Assembly: GCA_022478985.1 (NCBI GenBank)
Contig: JAKSZP010015918.1
Coordinates: 1-64,000, forward strand
Source: Massospora cicadina
Taxonomy: Eukaryota > Entomophthoromycota > Entomophthoromycetes > Entomophthorales > Entomophthoraceae
Length of the DNA stretch: 64,000 nucleotides
Direction of reading: 5' to 3'
The notes under the pieces were generated by a model that was not told the origin of the DNA, did no database searches, and saw only the letters and a program-made list of their open reading frames with translations. Both the position numbers and the translations under genes were made by a program. Of the stretch, positions 1-11,050 are shown in pieces. Each line of letters opens with the position of its first letter. The stretch's first letter is position 1.

Positions 1-781
1 CGATCCATCCAGTTGAAGGGAGCGTTTTTCTTAAGTACCTCAAAGAGTGGAGCCCCAATACAGCAGAAGTTGGGAATGAACCGCCGGTAGTAGCTGACCA
101 TCCCCAAGAACACCTGAATATCCCGCATATTTCTTGGCCAAATCATCTTGTGGATGGCTTCCACCTGGACCAGATGAGGACTAAGCCCTTTGAAATTTAC
201 CACAAACCCAAGGTATTCCAACTGCTCCTTAAAAAGTGGCACTTTCAGGGCTTAATCTTGATATTATCATCAGCAAGGCGGCGGAACACTTGCTCCAGGT
301 GTCCAAGATGCTCCGTGAATGTTCGCAAAAACACGTTGATATTGTCAAGGTAGACAAGAACGCAAGACAGCTTTAGATTACCCAAAATAGTGTCCATAGC
401 CTGCTGGAACGTAGTGGGGGCATTGCACAAACCCTGTGGCATATGTGTAGGCTGGAACAATCCTTTTGAGGTGATTATAGCACACTTTTCTTGTTCCGCC
501 GCTGGCAACTCGATCTGCGAGTACCCCAATATCAAGTCTATATCAGAGAAATACTTGGACCTACCTAACCAATCTAAAGCGTCGTCAATTTGCAGAAGCG
601 GATAAGAATCTTTTTTGTAATGCTGTTAAGCTTCCATAATTAATTACTACTCAATTGGAGCCATCTTTTTTTGAATTAGCATTGGAGATGCCCAGGGACT
701 TTTTGACGGCTCCAAAATTCCCTGTTCCACCAATGTATCTATTTCTGTAGATACAACTTCTTCTGCTGCCTTCAAGCAATG
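1..781 (-). pseudogene. Gypsy element A: reverse transcriptase and start of RNase H (cut by window edge)
   Basis: Read on the minus strand this is the second part of a Ty3/Gypsy pol, the enzyme that copies retrotransposon RNA into DNA. In order from high to low coordinates: a template-grip segment EQGILEPSKSPWASPM (about 675-770), a stretch with stops near 610-670, SKYFSDIDLILGYSQ, the palm with MPQGLCNAPTTFQ, and the active-site box YLDN at about 341-352. The family box is YxDD, so the second Asp is lost. Then come the connection motif VFLGMVSYYRRFIPN and the first residues of RNase H, where the window ends. The upstream half of the same pol lies at 9947-11050, separated by the LINE insertion; the frame resumes exactly across it. 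Stops make it inactive. Family call is secure. Confidence 0.9.
771..781. repeat. Left target-site duplication of the LINE insertion
   Basis: TTCAAGCAATG here is repeated exactly at 9936-9946. Outside both copies the minus-strand Gypsy A frame continues without loss (PIHCL on one side, KAAEEVV on the other), so the 782-9935 block was inserted into an intact Gypsy pol. Confidence 0.9.
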
Positions 782-802
782 GATAAGAAACTTTTCTCTC
801 TC

Positions 803-822
803 GTTGCAATCACTTTTGCAAC
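803..822 (+). other. LINE 5'-leader stem-loop
   Basis: GTTGCAA and TTGCAAC form a perfect 7-bp stem closing the hexaloop TCACTT, about 20 bases from the LINE 5' end. The related element at 30162 has the equivalent hairpin (30172-30193) with a different stem, CGCTCAA/TTGAGCG, and the same TCACTT in the loop. Paired stem changes with a kept loop point to an RNA structure, possibly in packaging, translation or promoter function. The role is inferred. Confidence 0.6.
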
Positions 823-1224
823 TTATTCAATTCAAGTCTGAATCTAGTTTGATAATCTCACAGAGGAGATTAGTCTGATCCCATATCAAGGAGTAGTTGG
901 GCAAGTAAGGTAAGAGGCACAGGTGGAAGGCCCGCGGCCTCCAACGTTTGAAAACGCCCCAGAGAATCTGGCGGAATAGACAAAAATCTTAAAAAACTGG
1001 TGGTCACAATTTCCCTGGAGATACTCGCGTGGCAAGCAGATGCAATCAGTACATCAACACGCCACATTCCCAGCCACTTTCGTCGGTGGAATTCAGAGTT
1101 CATGTGTATCTGGACATCCAAAAAACGGCCTTATGGGAAAAATTTTGTGAAGATGTACACAAAGTTTTCCTGAATGTGGTGTACGTTGCACCTCACTCCA
1201 TGTCACACAGTTGGCTGGACCTAG

Positions 1225-2237
1225 GTTTTTAAAGCGATCAAAGCACAAGACGAGGCTGCAGCAGTGCGCATAGTGGTTGACCTCCCCAAAGGGCAATGGG
1301 GCATCGAAAAAAAATGCACCAGATGGACAAAATCAAACCAAATTTTCCTCGCATTTGACTTTTTGCCTACTACGGTAAAACGTGACATTTTGGAACAACA
1401 CCTGAAAGATGGTCTCGCTGTATATGGCGAAATACAATCTTTTGAAATGCAACGCTTCACGCTGATGCCACACCTGTGCACTAGCAAAGCCATCGCAGTC
1501 CTGACCCCAACCGAGGAGATTGTGAAGGGCCTAACCAAGATCCCGCACTCCACTTTTATTGATATTGCAGGGCATACCACCCACCTGTTCCAGGTGACCA
1601 TGGACAGCGCGCCCCCCATTTGCACCCACTGTGATGCGTTCAGACATAAGGCGCACGCATGCCCCATCAAGGAGGGCGTCACATTTCAAGAGCATCCCTC
1701 AGCGGCCATGGCCAGCGGAGAGGCGCACTACAAACCAACCGCAAGCACCAAGGAGGCTTTCCTGTGGGGAGCACAAGGCTGCTACCTATTGGTAAAGCCT
1801 ATCTCCCTGCAGGAGCTGAAGAAGGCCAAGCAGGCCCATAGGGCTGGGCCAAGGAAGCGGCCAAGGCCACCACCGCTATCCCACACTCACAACGCCAGGA
1901 GGACATGGAGACCTTCGCAGCAGAAGCAACTTGGGAATCCATCATCCAATCAGATTGGGAAGCGCATGCTGAGTGGGCCACTCAATCCGAGAATCCAATG
2001 GGAGTTTTTTCTCACCCAATCGTTGCACCCAAACTCCAGTCAAAACTGACTTGGGACCTATCCCAACTAAAAAAATTTTTTCTGACCCGCTTGATGGTGC
2101 ACCAAACTCATTTGCACCATAAAAAATTCGTCCGACGTCAGGAAAACAACAAGCGAAAGCCAAAGCCAACGCGACTCTTTCTGCAAAAAGCAACAAAAAC
2201 TCCAATAGCGTTGCTGCTAACACCCGCGCTGCTGTGA
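1225..2237 (+). pseudogene. LINE copy 1 ORF1 (nucleic-acid-binding protein, broken)
   Basis: ORF1 proteins of L1-like LINEs coat the element RNA. The open frame runs from just after a stop at 1222 to 2049. Around residues 35-110 is an RRM-like fold region including VKRDILEQHLKDGLAVYGE. A CCHC zinc knuckle CTHCDAFRHKAHAC (C-x2-C-x4-H-x4-C) follows at about 1621-1662. After about 1845 the protein-like reading moves by one base: an Ala-rich then acidic tail with EDMETFAAEATWESII continues to the stop near 2237, so there is at least one frameshift. The N-terminus before 1225 is lost to stops. ORF2 follows 65 bases downstream. The element at 30162 has a matching zinc knuckle. Confidence 0.75.
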
Positions 2238-2302
2238 AAGCCCGTGGGGACCTAGAAGAAGCTAGTGGGCCTGGGGGCCCACCCCCTTGCACCTAAGGTG
2301 CG

Positions 2303-5300
2303 ATGGGGGAAACCTTCACTCTAGGGATGTTGAATATCGCTGGACTCAAGGCCTCCCCATCCTGGGCTAGGAAACTGAGTTTTTTACAACACAATTTACC
2401 CATGGATATCCTGGACATCCAGGAGTCCCAGTATCCACGAGGTTCTGAGGAAGCTTGGAAAACAATGCTCCTCCCATCCCTATCCTTTTGGTCAAAGCCC
2501 TGTGGGGTGCTAATTCAGAAAAATAATTTTTTCAAATTCACATTCTCAGAAACATTCCTAAATGGCCGAGTGCTCATTGTCACCTTCTCATGGGCTGATG
2601 TAGCGCATGCAATAATCAATATCTATGCCCCAAATGGTGCACATGAGCGTTGGGAATTTTTCTCATCAGTCAAATCCCTCCCGCTACCCCCTGATTATTT
2701 CTTAGTCAGCGACATAAACTGTTGGCTAACCTCACCAACAGACCGGTGGCCTCCCTCACCCCACGCCCCACAGGGTCACATAAAACTACGCGTTCTAAAG
2801 GCCACCCTTGGGTTAATGGATGCGCTGCCGCGACATGCCCTGCTGCTCAAAAACATGATGCATCCCCACGTCCACAATGGCTAATTAAGGTCCATGACCC
2901 GCATTGACCTTATTCTAATGCTGGTGAAATTCCAACCCCACATCTCCTTCTTCAAAACAACAAAAATGGAATTCTCCAACCATCAACTGATCTCGCTAAC
3001 CTACCACCTACCTGTCACAGCTGCTAAGGCCCCACATTGGTGCAAAATCCACCCCTCCAAGCTCGCGTCGCCAGGATTTCCACATAGGTGGAAGAGGCAA
3101 CTTTGGCAAAATTGTTTGTTGCACCATTTTGCGCAGACCCCATTTCCACATGGGCAACTTTCAAAGAGGACACCATCCGTTACTATTGCCATCTCTCCTC
3201 CAGATGCTCACAAGCCACATCGGCAGTTATCTCATGCGCTCTAGCGGAATTGGCCCACTTGGAGTCCAATATTCCAGCTACAGGATACAGCCCTGCATGG
3301 GGCTGGAAGTGGGCGGAGGCAGCTGCCCACCTAAACGCACTCATTAGGCAACACAAACATCGGGTTTGTGTCTAATACAGGTCCACATGCATCACTAAAG
3401 GTGACAAGTGCACCGCATATTTCTTTAAAAAATTTTGCACCACGCCAAAGCGTGGCCTGCACACAGGTGCGAAGATTGGATAATTCCATTGTGGACACAC
3501 TGGCCAAAGTGGCAATTGAAATGCAAAAATATTACTTCAAGTTATACTGAGCTGAACCAATTCAGCTGGCCAAAGTGGCGGAATTTCTTGACCGAGCTCA
3601 TATCTGCACCACTTTCCAATACCCAGAATTAATGAATTTAATTACTCCAAACAAATTATGGACAGCCATTTGCAGTGCGCCAAACTGAAAATGCCCAGGC
3701 CAGATGGCATTCCATATGAGTTCTACAAATCTTATTTCAAATATATATCCCCATTGCTGCTCGCCTCACTTAACTAAAGCCTGTTGGAAACGCGCCTCCT
3801 ACCAGGAGGACATGAGGCCTTTACTGTCACACTCTACAAGAAAGGGGATAAGCTTAACTTAGCCAAATGGCACCCCATTTCTCTAACAAACACAGAAACT
3901 AAAATTTTAACAAAAATCATGGCTAACCGTTTAGGGACTGTAGCATCTGCCACCATCTCCCCAGAACAATTAGGTTTCATCCCCAGAAGGTCGATTTGGG
4001 ATAACGTGCACTCTGTGGCTAATGCATGTCAGTCCACAGCCTCAGGAGCACTGGTATTCTTAGACCAACAAAAGGCCTACGATAGAGTAAACTGGGAATA
4101 CCTAAGGGCCTGCTTCCATCAATTCCGCCTACCCCCCACTTCATCAACTGGGTGATGCTGCTAACAGAATCTGCAACAATGGCAGTGCCTGGCCCAGGCT
4201 TCCTAAAGGAAGTAGTCCGCCCTCAAAGGGGCTTGCGACAAGGGGACCCCCTCAGCCCACTCTTATACATCTTCAGCCTTGACCCACTACTGCGAAATGT
4301 GAATTCCCAACTCACTGGGGTCCATGTGCCAGGCCAAACCCCAGTCAAGATGATGGCATTTGCAGATGACTGCGTGGTGGGGGTGTCTAATAATAAAGAT
4401 GCACGCGGGCTTGAAGCCCTCATCCAGGAATATTCCTGGGTAAGCAACGCGACACTGAACGCCTCCAAAACTGAAATCATCCTCCTTGGTCAGTTTCAGA
4501 ACTGCTGGGCCCCAGCAATTAGTTCCCAACCCAGCCCATCTGCTCGCCCACGTCCACGCCTTACTAACTCAACACACACCACTCCACTGGTGCTCCCCTT
4601 CTAGCACGTCCTACCATAGGACCGGTGCGCCATCTGGGCGTGTGGATGGAGGCAGGCGGACATGCGTCAGCAGTAATGGAGTGCCGTATACTGGACAACG
4701 TGATGAAGCGAATCGCCTCTCTCAGAGCCCACCCTACTACCCTCACTTGCAGGGTTGTTCTAGTCAACTCTATGCTCCTATCCAAAGTCTGGTTCGGAGC
4801 CCACGCCATCCCCTTCTCCCCAAGATTCTTCAAATCCTTGTATGCCTTGCTGCAAGGATGGCTTTGGTTAGGCCGCCCTCCACCAGTACGGATAGAGGTC
4901 ATGTTTGGCCCTCATCATCAAGGTGGCATGGGCCTGCTTGACTTCAAACCCATGCTGCCAAGATCCTGGGCACCTGGATCGCGACTGTCACCGCTCCTAC
5001 ACTCCAATCCCAACACTGGTACCGCGCGGCCTGCTCCAACTTCTCCTGAGCCTTGGGCCATTATAATCCATCAAACCCCCACTCCCTGATGAAATACCTC
5101 GCATCACACACATCGGCCATAGGTCCTCACGGGACTAAAACCCACTACAAACGAATCCTACTCTCCATGCGAAGCGCAGAGTGGAGAATTCGTATTAGTG
5201 GACATACAACCCAAAGAGGCCGCCCCTCTCCTCAGTTCACACAAGAGGTACAGGGGCTACCCATCCATGATGGCGTGATCCCCATTCGGCCCCAAGTCCT

Positions 5301-5952
5301 ATCCAGGGTGGACTACCTGGACATGATGGACATCCCTTATTCCACTGAGACCCAAAAACTATCTGGAAATATGCACACCATCCTCTGTTGCAGCCTCAAG
5401 TCCGCTCCCATGTGTGGCGCTGCCTGAGGCGGGTGTATCGTACAGCTGAGCGCTCTAACGCTTTACACTCATCCTGTGTCATGTGTGGCCAGTATGGAAC
5501 GCTGTTCCACCGCCTGGAGAAGTGCCCTACCTCTAAAGTGATATGGCGCGAAGTTCAACGTCTGCTGGGCCAGGATCAAACGCATCCCTTCAGTCTGTCA
5601 AGAGATATGTTTGCTCTATCAATGGCTCCTCCCTTCCACCCTCCCTCCGTGATCTGGTGGTTGCAATCGTCATGTGGACTATCCACACGATTGTCTTAGA
5701 TGCCATCGCAGGCTCCACCCCCACCCTCCCAGAAACTGTCCACAGATTCTGGTCTCATTTGGTGGACTACTTTCAAGCGTGGATGTTTGGATACCTCCCA
5801 CCGCTTCGGCGACAGCTGGTCTCCTCCTGGTTCCCAGTCTGGTTCATCAAATCAGACCCCTTCCTCCACACGTGCTCAATAGTGGCTACGGACCCTTCAC
5901 ACGTTCCCTCCCCCTCCCCATAAGTGGCGTTCCCGCTGGCAACAAGAGATAG
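2303..5952 (+). pseudogene. LINE copy 1 ORF2 (endonuclease, reverse transcriptase, zinc finger; broken)
   Basis: This is the LINE replication protein, which nicks target DNA and primes reverse transcription there. The ATG at 2303 matches the start in copy 2 (6186). The APE-type endonuclease covers 2303-3000: MDILDIQESQ (metal-binding Glu region), INIYAPNG, VSDINCW (family GDFN) and SNHQLISL (family SDH). Reverse transcriptase covers about 3690-4480: HPISLTNTETKILTK, QLGFIPRRSIWDN, KAYDRVNWEYL, RQGDPLSPLL and the catalytic FADD at about 4360-4372. The C-terminal zinc finger CVMCGQYGTLFHRLEKC (C-x2-C-x7-H-x4-C), typical of L1-type ORF2, is near 5478-5530. At least five frame changes and several stops are present (2882, about 3775, 4153), so it cannot be functional. 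Confidence 0.85.
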
Positions 5953-6014
5953 CATCGCTTCTCTGGGGTGCCTCCCCTGGTACTAAGTTTGTCTTTCCTG
6001 AGTCATATTTGGAA

Positions 6015-6050
6015 GTGTCCATCCCATGGTCAGTCTTCCCCACAATAAAT
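6015..6050 (+). other. LINE 3' tail signature, copy 1
   Basis: TGTCC, a seven-base loop, then GGTCA (6016-6032) can pair around a T-T mismatch, followed by CTTCCCCACAATAAAT. The same signature ends LINE copy 2 (9896-9935), the ORF1-only element (32014-32048) and the SINE (42296-42334). Such tails are recognised by LINE reverse transcriptase. Confidence 0.7.
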
Positions 6051-6185
6051 TTAAAATTTTAAAAGTTTAAAAATTAACAAAACCACCAATAGTGTTGCTG
6101 CAAACACCCGCGCCACTGTGAAGGCCTGTGGCATCCAGAGGAGGCTGGTGGGCCCGGGTGCCCACCCCCTCACACCTAAGGTGCG

Positions 6186-9100
6186 ATGGGGGAAGCCTTC
6201 ACTTTAGGGACATTGAATATTGCCAGACTCAAGGCCTCACCATCCCAGGCTAAAAAATGAGTTTTTTACAAAAAAATTTACCCATGGACATCCTGGCCAT
6301 CCAGGAGTCCCACTGTCCACGAGGTTCTAAGGACGCTTGGAAAACCATGCTCCTCCCTTCCCAAACCTTCTGATATGGATACTGTGGGGTGCTTGTTCAG
6401 AAAAACAATTTTTTTAAATTTTTATCATCTGAATCCTTCCTCAATGGCCAAGTCCTCATTATTACATTTTTGTGGCTGACGTGGCACATGCTATCATCAA
6501 CATTTATGCCCCGACCTGTGCATGAGAGCATCGGGAATTTTTCTCATCAGTCAAACCCTTCCATTACCCCCTGACCCTTTCATAGTTGGCGACATGAACT
6601 TTTGGCTAAACAAACCCATGGACCGTTGGCCTTCTTCATCCCACGCCCCCCAGGGTCACGTAGAACTTCGCGTTCTAAAGGCCACCCTTGGGTTATTAGA
6701 CGCGCTGCCGCGGCAAGCTCCACTGCTTGAAAACATGACGCGCCCCCACGTCCACAACAGCCAATTAAGGTCCATGACCCGCATCAACCTTATCCTCACG
6801 CCGGCGAAATTTTGATCTTATATTTCCCACTTCCACACATCAAAAGTTGATTTCTCCGACCACCAGCTGGTCTCAATAACCTACCACTTACCCATCATCG
6901 TGGCTAGGGCTCCGCATTGGTGCAAACTCCGCCCACCCAAACTTGCATCACCAGGATTTTCCACTTGGGTAGAATTAGTGACTTTGGCAAAAGAGCTTAT
7001 TACACCATTTTGCGCGAACCCAATTTCCACATGGCAGCCTTCAAAGAGGATACCATCCGCCACGCTTGCCACCTCTCCTCCCGACGCTCATGAGATACAT
7101 CAGCTGTCATCTCGCGCGCTCTGGCAGAGTTGGCCACCTGGAGTCCAACATCCCAGCCACAGGCTAAAGCCCTGCTTGGGGCCAGAAGTGGGCAGATGCA
7201 GCCGTCCACCTCAACGCTTGAAAGACAACAAAACATTGGGTTTGTGTTCAGTACAGGGCCAAACACATTACAGAGGGTGGCACATGCTTCGCATATTTTT
7301 TTAAAAATTCTTTGCACCACGCCATAGCGTGGCCTGCACACAGGTGCGGAGGTTGGATAATTCCGTAGCGGATAAGATGGCTGAAGTGGCAATTTAACTA
7401 TAAAAGTACTACTCCAAGTTGTACCAATCTGATCCAATTCAGCTGGCTGAAATGGCGAAATTTCTCAATAGCACTCACATCTGCACCATTTCCCAATACC
7501 CAGAATTAATAAATTTGATTACGCTCTACAAACTCTGGTCTGCCATCCATGGTGCACCAAATCGGAAATGCCCAAGCCCTGATGGCATTCCATATGAGTT
7601 CTATAAGAAGTACTTCAAATATCTATCCCCACTGCTGCTAGCCTCCCTTAGCCAGAGCCCTCTGGATACGCGCCTTCTACCAGGAGGACAAGATGCCTTC
7701 ACCATCACACTCTTTAAGAAAGGGGATAAGCTAGACCTAGCCAACTGGCGCCCCATTTCTTTAACTAACACAGATACAAAAATTAAACTAGAATCATGGC
7801 TAACCGTTTAGGAATTGTAGTATCTGCCACCATATCCCCAGAACTATTCGGTTTTATACCCAGAAGGTCGATTTGGGACAACATGCACTCTGTGGCTAAT
7901 GCATGCCAGTCCACGGCCTTTGGGGCACTGTATTTTTGGGCCAACAGAAGGCCTATGATAGAGCAAACTGGGAATACCTCAGGGCCTACCTCCACCAATT
8001 CCGCTTGCCCCCTCACTTCATCAACTGGGTAATGCTGCTTACAGAATCTGCAACAATGGCAGTGCGTGGCCCTGGCTTTCTCACGGAAGTAGTCCGCCTT
8101 CAAAGGGGCCTACGCCAAGGGACCCCCTTAGCCCACTCTTATATAACTTCAGCCTTGACCCACTACTTCGAAATGTGTATGCCCGCCTCACTGGGGTCCA
8201 TGCACTAGGCCAAGCCCCAGTCAAGATGATGGCGTTTGCAGATGATTGTGTGGTCAGGGTGTCTAATAAACAAGATGCACGCGCACTTGAAGCTCTCATC
8301 CAGGAATATTCCGGGTAAGTAATGCTTCACTGAACGCTTCAAAAACTGAAATCATCCTCCTTGGTTGGTATCAACCCTGCTGGGCCCAGCGACTAGTGCC
8401 CAGCCCGGCCCATCTGTTCACACATGTGCTCGCCTTCCCTGCTCACCCCACATCGCCCCACTTGTGCTCCCCTTCGTGCCACGTCCTACCATAGGACCGG
8501 TGCGCCATCTGGGCGTGTGGGTGGAGGCAGGCGGGTATGCCTCAGCAGTAATGGAAAGTCATATTCTAGACAACGTGACGAAGCGCATCGCCTCCCTCAG
8601 AGCCCACCCTACTTCCCTTACTAACAGGGTTGTTTTAGCCAACTCTATGAATCTCTCCAAAAACTGGTTTGGAGCCCACGCAATCGCCTTCTCCCAGAGT
8701 TTTTTCAAATCTATGTATGTCCTTCTACAAGGGTGGCTATGTTCAGGCCGCCAACCATCAGTACGGCTTGAGGGTCATGTTTGGCCCTCATAGTCATGGT
8801 GGCATGGGCCTGCTCGACTTTAAAGCCCATGCTGCCAAGATCCTGGACACCTGGATTGCTGCTGTCACCGCCCCTACGCTCCCCCTCTCAACGCTAGTCC
8901 CGCGAAGCCCACTCCAACTTCTCCCGCACCCTGGGCCTTAACAATCCTTCGCACCCTCACTCCTTGATGATTTATCTGGCTTCCCACCCATCGGCCACAG
9001 CTCCTCACGGGACTAAAACCCACTACAAATGAATTCTCCTCTCCATGTGGAGCGCTGAGTGGAGAATCCATATTAATGGACACAGCACAGAGAGGCCGCC

Positions 9101-9800
9101 CCTCTCTTCGGTTCACACAGGAGGTACAGGGGTTACCCATTCAAGATGGCTTAATCCCCACATGGTCCCATGTCCTATCCAGGGTGGACTACCTGGACAT
9201 GATGGACATCCCTTAATCCCTTGAGACCCAGAAGACTCTTTTGGAAATATGCACACCACCCTCTGTTGAAGCCTCAAATCCGTTCCCATGTGTGGCGCTG
9301 CCTGAGGTGGGTGTACCTTATGGCTGAGCGCTCTAACGCTTTACACTCATCCTGCGTCGTGTGTGGCCAGTATGGAACGCTGTTACACCGCCTGGAGAAG
9401 TGCCCTACCTCTAAAGTGATATAACGCGAAGTTTAACGTCTGCTTGGCCAGGATCAAACACATCCCTTCAGTATTTCAAGAGATATGTTTGCTATATCAT
9501 GGTATCCCCTCTTCCACCCTCCCTCCGTGCTCAGTTGGTTGCAATCGTCATGTGGACTATCCACACAATTGTCTTGGATGCCATCACAGGCTCCACCCCC
9601 ACCCTCCCAGAAGCTGTCCACAGATTCCGGTCCCATTTGGTGGACCACTTCCAGGCGTAAATGTTTGGGTACCTCCCACCGCGTCGCCATCAGCTGGTCT
9701 CCTCCAGGTTCCCAGTTTGGTTCATCAAATTGGACCCTTTCCTCCACATGTGTTCAATTGTGGTTATGACCCCTTTAAACGTTCCCTCCTCCTCCCCATA
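6186..9800 (+). pseudogene. LINE copy 2 ORF2 (broken)
   Basis: The same protein as the ORF2 at 2303-5952, diverged independently. The endonuclease keeps VGDMNFWL (closer to the family GDFN box than copy 1) and SDHQLVSITYH (SDH kept, about 6857-6890). Reverse transcriptase keeps WRPISLTNTDTKI, FGFIPRRSIWDN, FADD at about 8238-8250 and the C-terminal finger CVVCGQYGTLLHRLEKC (about 9358-9410). A one-base loss lies in the RQG box region (about 8110-8125), and stops occur at 6256-6258 and elsewhere. It is useful as an independent copy for reconstructing which sites were conserved. Confidence 0.8.
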
Positions 9801-9895
9801 GTGGCGTTCCCGCTGGCAACAAGAGATAGCTTCGCTTCTCTGGGGTGCCTTCCCTGCTACTAAGTTTCGTTTTCTTTTGTGTCTACATTCAGAAG

Positions 9896-9935
9896 TGTCC
9901 ATCCCCTGGTCAGCCTTCCATGAAATAAATTCAAA
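9896..9935 (+). other. LINE 3' tail signature, copy 2
   Basis: TGTCC ... CCTGGTCAGC ... AAATAAAT ends directly at the right target duplication, which fixes the 3' end of the LINE family. Confidence 0.75.
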
Positions 9936-9946
9936 TTCAAGCAATG
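9936..9946. repeat. Right target-site duplication of the LINE insertion
   Basis: Exact copy of the 11-mer at 771-781; the Gypsy A frame resumes on its right side. Confidence 0.9.
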
Positions 9947-11050
9947 TATAGGTCGTGACCTGATAGGGGGTGTTCTCTTTGTCCACCTAATGCACAACCC
10001 CACCGCGCCCAAGTTATGATCATCAGTTGCAAAAATTCTGTGATACTTCTTGAGCAAGTCCTTCACCCTGTCCTTCTGATCCTCCAATATACCAGTTAGC
10101 GCCTCCCACGGAACCACAGTCATTATGTCAAAGGGGGTTTTTAGAGGCAAGCCAAGATCTTCCCAAGAACCAAAGTCGTGTACCTGGTGGACTTTCAATA
10201 GGGAGAAAGTGCAGGTAAGCCACCACTTGGTGCCGCTGAACCACATCATTTCCTTCTGCAGATTCGCTACCAACACCTTCACTTCCCCCTGTCCTGGTAA
10301 CAGTAACACAGGAGCCACATGATGTTCAAACCGCGGTTGTTGATAGGGCCCCACAATCTCTCCGTACAGAACTCCTGGTATATCAATTTTGAGCTCTGTC
10401 CCAATTATGACCTGATGCCCAGAAGGGATAGTCAAAGCATTCGCGGCTCTTAGCGGAATCACTTTGTATTCGTAAATCTGGTTTGGAAGTGTTTGGGTCT
10501 TCCACTTCATCCGCTGATATTTTACAGGAATCACACCATCACTATAGATGAAATTAATTTGACTAGATTGGATGGGGTCTTCTGGGACTCCGCTGGAAGT
10601 AAAATAAATGGAGATCCATTGTCCCAGGATACTGATGGTTTCATCTGCCATATTAACTACAGCACCAATTTGTTACATACTTGCAGCACCAATCAACATG
10701 TCATAGTGGTCATTTGGCAACACCACCGCTGGAGCAGATGCGCCGGCTGACCCAAACCTCAAAGGCAATGAGCTATATGCGCCTTCTGACACAGTACTCT
10801 GCGCCCGCGCAGTCTCATACACTACTCGGCGGTCCACATCTGGCTTCAGCGAAGCTTAGCCACAAGCTTGGTGGATATTATATTGACAGGATGGCCTGTA
10901 TCAATGATTGCCCAAATTTTGGTATTCTGTACAAATATGTCACAATATGTACATTCCAAATAAGAAGAAATCTTAGTGTTCTTTACATAAACATCCAAGG
11001 GCGTTTGATTATCCAGAAAAGTGAGCATACCATCCCTGACATGTGGATAC
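9947..11050 (-). pseudogene. Gypsy element A: protease and pol N-terminal part
   Basis: On the minus strand, an aspartic protease lies at about 10850-10960 with the active site AIIDTG followed by HPVNIISTKLVAKL. This cuts the polyprotein. A shift follows, then YDMLIG (about 10690-10705, family YDILI). Then comes an uninterrupted 235-codon stretch (10651 down to 9947) linking protease to reverse transcriptase, with GQGEVKVLVANL and the DDHNLGAVG motif that precedes reverse transcriptase in this group (compare DDHDLGCV in element B near 37990). It ends in RSRPIHCL at the LINE insertion, and the reverse transcriptase resumes at 781. The long open stretch suggests A is younger than its neighbours. 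Confidence 0.85.

Larger units (their letters stand above)
782..6080 (+). mobile_element. L1-like LINE, copy 1 (5' end, ORF1, ORF2, 3' tail)
   Basis: This is a non-LTR retrotransposon starting directly after the left target duplication. It holds a 5' leader with a hairpin (803-822), ORF1 with a zinc knuckle (1225-2237), ORF2 with endonuclease, reverse transcriptase and C-terminal zinc finger (2303-5952), and a 3' tail ending in AATAAAT followed by AT-rich sequence (about 6050-6080). It is richer in G+C than the surrounding LTR elements. The exact 3' border with copy 2 is uncertain by about 30 bases. Both ORFs carry frameshifts and stops, so it is dead. Confidence 0.85.
6081..9935 (+). mobile_element. 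L1-like LINE, copy 2 (5'-truncated)
   Basis: This is a second copy of the same LINE in the same orientation directly after the tail of copy 1. It starts about 100 bases before ORF2 (its first bases match copy 1 near 2190-2300) and lacks leader and ORF1. It ends with the 3' tail signature and AAATAAATTCAAA just before the right target duplication at 9936. Because only one duplication flanks both copies, copy 2 either inserted into the tail of copy 1 or both arrived as a dimer. Confidence 0.8.

Noticed and set aside
1221..1682. 153-codon minus-strand open frame
   Set aside because: Complement of LINE ORF1, which carries the zinc knuckle on the plus strand.
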